The position numbers and the translations under genes were made by a program. From Siphonodentalium dalli (taxonomy: Eukaryota; Mollusca; Scaphopoda; Gadilida; Siphonodentaliidae): a stretch of DNA of 64,000 nucleotides. The notes under the pieces were generated by a model. The model searched no databases. It saw only the letters and a program-made list of their open reading frames with translations, and was not told the origin of the DNA. The stretch is taken from positions 50,755,899 to 50,819,898 of the forward strand of contig CP136067.1 in assembly GCA_032622095.1 (NCBI GenBank), written 5' to 3'. How positions within the stretch are numbered: position 1 is the first letter of the stretch; every line of letters begins with the position of its first letter. Positions 55,001 through 64,000 of this stretch are shown here, in pieces.

Positions 55001-55317
55001 GCCCCCATATACCTACTCTCCCACACGGTGTGTCCGATAAACCTCTGATATGGCGTCCCCATAAAACTACACTCTCACCCAGGGACCACATAAACCTGCT
55101 CTCCGACACATACTATAATTATGAAAATCCATCCATCGTTTGCTCAGCTAGAGATTGCTAAACACAAAATCTGGTCGACATCTGTGATGGCCAAATCACA
55201 AGTCTAATTAAAAGAAAAACTTATGGAATTTCTGACAATGCTGAAAATAGGTCGCTTGCAGAAATTGTCAACGATTATTTTGATAAATAAGATAATAAAA
55301 TTGAAACAACGGTCGCG
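52063..55317. repeat. Higher-order repeat, tetramer copy 2
   Basis: Units at 52063, 52879, 53693 and 54504 match units 48811, 49625, 50437 and 51251 in all diagnostic variants. The differences I saw are mainly C-run lengths and a few single bases. Steps between partners are 3252-3256 bp. Confidence 0.85.
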
Positions 55318-56943
55318 CTGATTTATTCAGTATTGTCAGGAATTCCAATTAGTTTTTTGTTTATTCAGACTTCTCGGAGAAAGATTATTTCCATTTGTTT
55401 GTCTTTTAATTAGATTTTTGATTTGGCCATCACACAATATGTCAACCAGATAATTAAATGTTAATCGGTCATATTTTTAGTGACGTCTATTTGTGCGACC
55501 ATTTTTGTGATAAAATTTTCACAAAATTACTAAACCTTGTGATATAATGATATTGCTGGTTTTTGAACCCAAATAGTCAGATTGTGCTGTAAAAATACAA
55601 GATTTAACACATAAAACTATTTTCATTCGCCAGAAAAATGGCATGTCCTGTCCCGCTCGCCCCATGGCCAAAGGCAGGGGGTCAGCTGCCCCCCCGCTCT
55701 GGTGTATACGTCATGTTACACGCATGTGGGCCCCTGTGACACAGCGTTCCCGATAAACCTACTCCCCGATACGGTGTCCTCATAAAACTACTCTCTCACC
55801 TATATTTTGGGCCCCCATATATACCTACTATCCCACACAGTGTGCCCGATAAACCTCTGATATGGCGTCCCCATAAAACTACACTCTCACCCAGGGGCCA
55901 CATAAACCTGCTCTCCGACACATACTATAATTATGAAAATCCATCCATCGTTAGCTCAGCTAGAGATTTCTAAACACAAAATCTGGTCGACATCTGTTAT
56001 GGCCAAATCACAAGTCTAATTAAAAGAAAAACTTATGGAATTTCTGACAATGCTGAATATAGGTCGCTTGCAGAAATTGTCAACGATTATTTTGATAAAT
56101 AAGATAATAAAATTGAAACAACGGTCGCGCTGATTTATTCCGCATTGTCAGGAATTCCATTTAGTTTTTTGTTTATTCAGACTTCTCGGAGAAAGATGAT
56201 TTCCATTCGTTTTTCTTTTAATTAGATTTTTGATTTGGCCATCACACAATATGTCAACCAGATAATTAAATCTTAATCGGTCATATTTTTAGTGACGTCT
56301 ATTTGTGCGACCATTTTTGTGATAAAATTTTCACAAAATTACTAAACCTTGTGATATAATGATATTGCTGGTTTTTGAACCCAAATAGTCAGATTGTGCT
56401 GTAAAAATACAAGATTTAACACATAAAACTATTTTCAGTCGCCAGAAAAATGCCATGTCTTGTCCCGCTCGCCCCTTGGCCAAGGGCAGGGGTCAGCTGC
56501 CCCCCCCCCGCTCTGGTATATACGTCATGTTACACGCATGTGGGCCCCTGTGACACAGCGTTCCCGATAAACCTACTCCCCGATACGGTGTCCTCATAAA
56601 ACTACTCTCTCATCTATATTTTGGGCCCCCATATATACCTACTATCCCACACAGTGTGCCCGATAAACCTCTGATATGGCGTCCCCATAAAACTACACTC
56701 TCACCCAGGGGCCACATAAACCTGCTCTCCGACACATACTATAATTATGAAAATCCATCCATCGTTTGCTCAGCTAGAGATTGCTAAACACAAAATCTGG
56801 TCGACATCTGTGATGGCCAAATCACAAGTCTAATTAAAAGAAAAACTTATGGAATTTCTGACAATGCTGAAAATAGGTCGCTTGCAGAAATTGTCAACGA
56901 TTATTTTGATAAATAAGATAATAAAATTGAAACAACGGTCGCG

Positions 56944-59900
56944 CTGATTTATTCAGTATTGTCAGGAATTCCAATTAGTTTTTTGTTTATTCAGACTTCT
57001 CGGAGAAAGATTATTTCCATTTGTTTGTCTTTTAATTAGATTTTTGATTTGGCCATCACACAATATGTCAACCAGATAATTAAATGTTAATCGGTCATAT
57101 TTTTAGTGACGTCTATTTGTGCGACCATTTTTGTGATAAAATTTTCACAAAATTACTAAACCTTGTGATATAATGATATTGCTGGTTTTTGAACCCAAAT
57201 AGTCAGATTGTGCTGTAAAAATACAAGATTTAACACATAAAACTATTTTCAGTCGCCAGAAAAATGGCATGTCCTGTCCCGCTCGCCCCATGGCCAAAGG
57301 CAGGGGGTCAGCTGCCCCCCCCCCCCCCCACCCGCTCTGGTGTATACGTCATGTTACACGCATGTGGGCCCCTGTGACACAGCGTTCCCGATAAACCTAC
57401 TCCCCGATACGGTGTCCTCATAAAACTACTCTCTCACCTATATTTTGGGCCCCCATATACCTACTCTCCCACACGGTGTGTCCGATAAACCTCTGATATG
57501 GCGTCCCCATAAAACTACACTCTCACCCAGGGACCACATAAACCTGCTCTCCGACACATACTATAATTATGAAAATCCATCCATCGTTTGCTCAGCTAGA
57601 GATTGCTAAACACAAAATGCCCTCCCCAAAATCTGGTCAACATCTGTGATGGCCAAATCACAAGTCTAATTAAAAGAAAAACTTATGGAATTTCTGCCAA
57701 TGCTGAATATAGGTCGCTTGCAGAAATTGTCAACGATTATTTTGATAAATAAGATAATAAATTGAAAATTGAAACAACGGTCGCGCTGATTTATTCCGTA
57801 TTGTCAGGAATTCCATTTAGTTTTTTGTTTATTCAGACTTCTCGGAGAAAGATGATTTCCATTAGTTTTTCTTTCAATTAGATTTTTGATTTGGCCATCA
57901 CACAATATGTCAACCAGATAATTAAATCTTAATCGGTCATATATTTAGTGACGTCTATTTGTGCGACCATTTTTGTGATAAAATTTTCACAAAATTACTA
58001 AACCTTGTGATATAATGATATTGCTGGTTTTTGAACCCAAATAGTCAGATTGTGCTGTAAAAATACAAGATTTAACACATAAAACTATTTTCAGTCGCCA
58101 GAAAAATGGCATGTCCTGTCCCGCTCGCCCCTTGGCCAAGGGCAGGGGGTCAGCTGCCACCCCCCCCGCTCTGGTATATACGTCATGTTACACGCATGTG
58201 GGCCCCTGTGACACAGCGTTACCGATAAACCCACTGCCCGATACGGTGTCCTCATAAAACTACTCTCTCACCTATATTTTGGGCCCCCATATACCTACTC
58301 TCCCACACGGTGTGCCCGATAAACCTCTGATATGGCGTCCCCATAAAACTACACTCTCACCCAGGGGCCACATAAACCTGCTCTCCGACACATACTATAA
58401 TTATGAAAATCCATCCATCGTTTGCTCAGCTAGAGATTGCTAAACACAAAATGCCCTCCCCAAAATCTGGTCGACATCTGTGATGGCCAAATCACAAGTC
58501 TAATTAAAAGAAAAACTTATGGAATTTCTGCCAATGCTGAATATAGGTCGCTTGAAGACATTGTCAACGATTATTTTGATAAATAAGATAATAAATTGAA
58601 AATGGAAACAACGGTCGCGCTGATTTATTCCGTATTGTCAGGAATTCCATTTAGTTTTTTGTTTATTCAGACTTCTCGGAGAAAGATGATTTCCATTCGT
58701 TTTTCTTTTAATTAGATTTTTGATTTGGCCATCACACAATATGTCAACCAGATAATTAAATCTTAATCGGTCATATTTTTAGTGACGTCTATTTGTGCGA
58801 CCATTTTTGTGATAAAATTTTCACAAAATTACTAAACCTTGTGATATAATGATATTGCTGGTTTTTGAACCCAAATAGTCAGATTGTGCTGTAAAAATAC
58901 AAGATTTAACACATAAAACTATTTTCAGTCGCCAGAAAAATGGCATGTCTTGTCCCGCTCGCCCCTTGGCCAAGGGCAGGGGTCAGTTGCCCCCCCCCCG
59001 CTCTGGTATATACGTCATGTTACACGCATGTGGGCCCCTGTGACACAGCGTTCCCGATAAACCTACTCCCCGATACGGTGTCCTCATAAAACTACTCTCT
59101 CACCTATATTTTGGGCCGCCATATACCTACTCTCCCACACGGTGTGTCCGATAAACCTCTGATATGGCGTCCCCATAAAACTACACTCTCACCCAGGGAC
59201 CACATAAACCTGCTCTCCGACACATACTATAATTATGAAAATCCATCCATCGTTTGCTCAGCTAGAGATTGCTAAACACAAAATCTGGTCGACATCTGTG
59301 ATGGCCAAATCACAAGTCTAATTAAAAGAAAAACTTATGGAATTTCTGACAATGCTGAAAATAGGTCGCTTGCAGAAATTGTCAACGATTATTTTGATAA
59401 ATAAGATAATAAAATTGAAACAACGGTCGCGCTGATTTATTCAGTATTGTCAGGAATTCCATTTAGTTTTTTGTTTATTCAGACTTCTCGGAGAAAGATG
59501 ATTTCCATTTGTTTGTCTTTTAATTAGATTTTTGATTTGGCCATCACACAATATGTCAACCAGATAATTAAATGTTAATCGGTCATATTTTTAGTGACGT
59601 CTATTTGTGCGACCATTTTTGTGATAAAATTTTCACAAAATTACTAAACCTTGTGATATAATGATATTGCTGGTTTTTGAACCCAAATAGTCAGATTGTG
59701 CTGTAAAAATGCAAGATATAACACATAAAACTATTTTCAGTCGCCAGAAAAATGGCATGTCCTGTCCCGCTCGCCCCTTGGCCAAAGGCACGGGGTCAGC
59801 TGCCCCCCCCGCTCTGGTATATACGTCATGTTACACGCATGTGGGCCCCTGTGACACAGCGTTCCCGATAAACCTACTCCCCGATACGGTGTCCTCATAA

Positions 59901-62900
59901 AACTACTCTCTCACCTATATTTTGGGCCCCCATATACCTACTCTCCCACACGGTGTGTCCGATAAACCTCTGATATGGCGTCCCCATAAAACTACACTCT
60001 CACCCAGGGACCACATAAACCTGCTCTCCGACACATACTATCGTTTGCTCAGCTAGAGATTGCTAAACACAAAATCTGGTCGACATCTGTGATGGCCAAA
60101 TCACAAGTCTAATTAAAAGAAAAACTTATGGAATTTCTGACAATGCTGAAAATAGGTCGCTTGCAGAAATTGTCAACGATTATTTTGATAAATAAGATAA
60201 TAAAATTGAAACAACGGTCGCGCTGATTTATTCAGTATTGTCAGGAATTCCAATTAGTTTTTTGTTTATTCAGACTTCTCGGAGAAAGATTATTTCCATT
60301 TGTTTGTCTTTTAATTAGATTTTTGATTTGGCCATCACACAATATGTCAACCAGATAATTAAATGTTAATCGGTCATATTTTTAGTGACGTCTATTTGTG
60401 CGACCATTTTTGTGATAAAATTTTCACAAAATTACTAAACCTTGTGATATAATGATATTGCTGGTTTTTGAACCCAAATAGTCAGATTGTGCTGTAAAAA
60501 TACAAGATTTAACACATAAAACTATTTTCAGTCGCCAGAAAAATGGCATGTCCTGTCCCGCTCGCCCCATGGCCAAAGGCAGGGGGTCAGCTGCCCCCCC
60601 CCCACCCGCTCTGGTGTATACGTCATGTTACACGCATGTGGGCCCCTGTGACACAGCGTTCCCGATAAACCTACTCCCCGATACGGTGTCCTCATAAAAC
60701 TACTCTCTCACCTATATTTTGGGCCCCCATATACCTACTCTCCCACACGGTGTGTCCGATAAACCTCTGATATGGCGTCCCCATAAAACTACACTCTCAC
60801 CCAGGGACCACATAAACCTGCTCTCCGACACATACTATAATTATGAAAATCCATCCATCGTTTGCTCAGCTAGAGATTGCTAAACACAAAATGCCCTCCC
60901 CAAAATCTGGTCAACATCTGTGATGGCCAAATCACAAGTCTAATTAAAAGAAAAACTTATGGAATTTCTGCCAATGCTGAATATAGGTCGCTTGCAGAAA
61001 TTGTCAACGATTATTTTGATAAATAAGATAATAAATTGAAAATTGAAACAACGGTCGCGCTGATTTATTCCGTATTGTCAGGAATTCCATTTAGTTTTTT
61101 GTTTATTCAGACTTCTCGGAGAAAGATGATTTCCATTAGTTTTTCTTTCAATTAGATTTTTGATTTGGCCATCACACAATATGTCAACCAGATAATTAAA
61201 TCTTAATCGGTCATATATTTAGTGACGTCTATTTGTGCGACCATTTTTGTGATAAAATTTTCACAAAATTACTAAACCTTGTGATATAATGATATTGCTG
61301 GTTTTTGAACCCAAATAGTCAGATTGTGCTGTAAAAATACAAGATTTAACACATAAAACTATTTTCAGTCGCCAGAAAAATGGCATGTCCTGTCCCGCTC
61401 GCCCCTTGGCCAAGGGCAGGGGGTCAGCTGCCACCCCCCCCCCCGCTCTGGTATATACGTCATGTTACACGCATGTGGGCCCCTGTGACACAGCGTTACC
61501 GATAAACCCACTGCCCGATACGGTGTCCTCATAAAACTACTCTCTCACCTATATTTTGGGCCCCCATATACCTACTCTCCCACACGGTGTGCCCGATAAA
61601 CCTCTGATATGGCGTCCCCATAAAACTACACTCTCACCCAGGGGCCACATAAACCTGCTCTCCGACACATACTATAATTATGAAAATCCATCCATCGTTT
61701 GCTCAGCTAGAGATTGCTAAACACAAAATGCCCTCCCCAAAATCTGGTCGACATCTGTGATGGCCAAATCACAAGTCTAATTAAAAGAAAAACTTATGGA
61801 ATTTCTGCCAATGCTGAATATAGGTCGCTTGAAGAAATTGTCAACGATTATTTTGATAAATAAGATAATAAATTGAAAATGGAAACAACGGTCGCGCTGA
61901 TTTATTCTGTATTGTCAGGAATTCCATTTAGTTTTTTGTTTATTCAGACTTCTCGGAGAAAGATGATTTCCATTAGTTTTTCTTTTAATTAGATTTTTGA
62001 TTTGGCCATCACACAATATGTCAACCAGATAATTAAATCTTAATCGGTCATATGTTTAGTGACGTCTATTTGTGCGACCATTTTTGTGATAAAATTTTCA
62101 CAAAATTACGAAACCTTGTGATATAATGATATTGCTGGTTTTTGAACCCAAATAGTCAGATTGTGCTGTAAAAATACAAGATTTAACACATAAAACTATT
62201 TTCAGTCGCCAGAAAAATGGCATGTCCATGTCGCTCGCCCCTTGGCCAAAGGCAGGGGTCAGCTGCCCCCCCCCCGCTCTGGTATATACGTCATGTTACA
62301 CGCATGTGGGCCCCTGTGACACAGCGTTCCCGATAAACCTACTCCCCGATACGGTGTCCTCATAAAACTACTCAATCACCTATATTTTGGGCCCCCATAT
62401 ACCTACTCTCCCACACGGTGTGCCCGATAAACCTCTGATATGGCGTCCCCATAAAACTACACTCTCACCCAGGGACCACATAAACCTGCTCTCCGACACA
62501 TACTATAATTATGAAAATCCATCCATCGTTTGCTCAGCTAGAGATTGCTAAACACAAAATCTGGTCGACATCTGTGATGGCCAAATCACAAGTCTAATTA
62601 AAAGAAAAACTTATGGAATTTCTGACAATGCTGAAAATAGGTCGCTTGCAGAAATTGTCAACGATTATTTTGATAAATAAGATAATAAAATTGAAACAAC
62701 GGTCGCGCTGATTTATTCAGTATTGTCAGGAATTCCAATTAGTTTTTTGTTTATTCAGACTTCTCGGAGAAAGATTATTTCCATTTGTTTGTCTTTTAAT
62801 TAGATTTTTGATTTGGCCATCACACAATATGTCAACCAGATAATTAAATGTTAATCGGTCATATTTTTAGTGACGTCTATTTGTGCGACCATTTTTGTGA

Positions 62901-64000
62901 TAAAATTTTCACAAAATTACTAAACCTTGTGATATAATGATATTGCTGGTTTTTGAACCCAAATAGTCAGATTGTGCTGTAAAAATACAAGATTTAACAC
63001 ATAAAACTATTTTCAGTCGCCAGAAAAATGGCATGTCCTGTCCCGCTCGCCCCATGGCCAAAGGCAGGGGGTCAGCTGCCCCCCCCCACCCGCTCTGGTG
63101 TATACGTCATGTTACACGCATGTGGGCCCCTGTGACACAGCGTTCCCGATAAACCTACTCCCCGATACGGTGTCCTCATAAAACTACTCTCTCACCTATA
63201 TTTTGGGCCCCCATATACCTACTCTCCCACACGGTGTGTCCGATAAACCTCTGATATGGCGTCCCCATAAAACTACACTCTCACCCAGGGACCACATAAA
63301 CCTGCTCTCCGACACATACTATAATTATGAAAATCCATCCATCGTTTGCTCAGCTAGAGATTGCTAAACACAAAATGCCCTCCCCAAAATCTGGTCGACA
63401 TCTGTGATGGCCAAATCACAAGTCTAATTAAAAGAAAAACTTATGGAATTTCTGCCAATGCTGAATATAGGTCGCTTGCAGAAATTGTCAACGATTATTT
63501 TGATAAATAAGATAATAAATTGAAAATTGAAACAACGGTCGCGCTGATTTATTCCGTATTGTCAGGAATTCCATTTAGTTTTTTGTTTATTCAGACTTCT
63601 CGGAGAAAGATGATTTCCATTAGTTTTTCTTTCAATTAGATTTTTGATTTGGCCATCACACAATATGTCAACCAGATAATTAAATCTTAATCGGTCATAT
63701 ATTTAGTGACGTCTATTTGTGCGACCATTTTTGTGATAAAATTTTCACAAAATTACTAAACCTTGTGATATAATGATATTGCTGGTTTTTGAACCCAAAT
63801 AGTCAGATTGTGCTGTAAAAATACAAGATTTAACACATAAAACTATTTTCAGTCGCCAGAAAAATGGCATGTCCTGTCCCGCTCGCCCCTTGGCCAAGGG
63901 CAGGGGGTCAGCTGCCACCCCCCCCCGCTCTGGTATATACGTCATGTTACACGCATGTGGGCCCCTGTGACACAGCGTTACCGATAAACCCACTGCCCGA
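56944..64000. repeat. Second higher-order domain of the satellite
   Basis: Unit pairs beginning at 56944, 60233 and 62708 share variants (CCAATTAG, CATGGCC, an A inside the C run), and their partners at 57786, 61060 and 63544 share CTTTCAATTAG and GTTACCGATAAACCC. Spacing is 3289 and then 2475 bp, so a four-unit and a three-unit form coexist. Confidence 0.75.

Larger units (their letters stand above)
46333..64000. repeat. Satellite array, ~812-842 bp monomers, 21 full units
   Basis: Using CTGA of the CGCGCTGATTTATTC word as register, units start at 46341, 47177, 47989, 48811, 49625, 50437, 51251, 52063, 52879, 53693, 54504, 55318, 56130, 56944, 57786, 58620, 59432, 60233, 61060, 61897, 62708 and 63544. 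The last is cut by the window end. Most steps are 811-816 bp. Longer units (834-842) carry an extra ATGCCCTCCCCAAA segment. One unit (59432) lacks about 20 bp near 60042. Each unit has a C run of 7-15 and a cluster of ~30-bp degenerate subrepeats (CCATAAAACTACACTCTC type). No selected coding sequence: the 88-codon minus-strand frame is broken in many units by changes in C-run length. Confidence 0.95.

Noticed and set aside
46341-64000. A CRISPR array or tandem gene family
   Set aside because: Repeats are about 0.8 kb, contiguous, without spacers or coding sequence. This is a eukaryotic satellite.

Overview
The window looks like a non-coding, repeat-dense stretch of an animal nuclear genome, most likely a marine invertebrate. 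The evidence is AT-rich DNA, many decayed non-LTR retrotransposons, many short terminal-inverted-repeat (TIR) elements, minisatellites and a long satellite array. I cannot name the species. A lophotrochozoan such as a mollusc or brachiopod is a guess from the style of the repeats. I see no complete host gene, no tRNA or rRNA gene and no CRISPR. A few short open stretches could be lone exons or exon relics.

Layout. 1-9.3 kb: a piggyBac-like MITE holding a 31-bp minisatellite, a retrotransposon 3' end, a hairpin-plus-tandem-repeat element, several tandem repeats, a nested foldback region and a second TTAA-flanked MITE. 10.1-15.2 kb: one long, dead non-LTR retrotransposon (ORF1, endonuclease, reverse transcriptase, C-terminal CCHC motif) broken by a mariner/pogo-like MITE. 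15.7-21 kb: a second copy of that MITE and scattered repeats. 21.2-26.1 kb: a retrotransposon 3' end on +, a foldback MITE, and a frameshifted reverse transcriptase on the minus strand. 26.6-35.6 kb: a series of TIR elements (CACGGTG ends, TTAA foldbacks nested in each other, PIF/Harbinger-like, TA-flanked, and a CACAGTG-ended element with a 5-bp target duplication), plus a tRNA-derived SINE. 36.3-44.2 kb: at least five 5'-truncated retrotransposon 3' ends, most closed by a polyadenylation-like signal and a microsatellite tail. One of them lies between 83-bp direct repeats. 46.3 kb to the end: a satellite of about 812-842 bp per unit, 21 full units and one partial, with a 3.25-kb tetrameric higher-order repeat.

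The coding sequences do not form a pathway. They are relics of self-copying elements. The retrotransposon fragments share a C-terminal C-x(1-2)-C-x(7-9)-H-x4-C motif, so they come from related lineages. The short elements (TTAA, TTA, TA and 5-bp target duplications) are non-autonomous and would have used transposases coded elsewhere. The most interesting signals are the pair of elements with CACRGTG ends (Transib/RAG-like, an inference), the nested TTAA foldbacks, the long direct repeat around one retrotransposon fragment, and the higher-order satellite, whose monomer carries inverted repeats that suggest origin from a TIR element. All calls come from reading the sequence by eye. Identities and boundaries are approximate.
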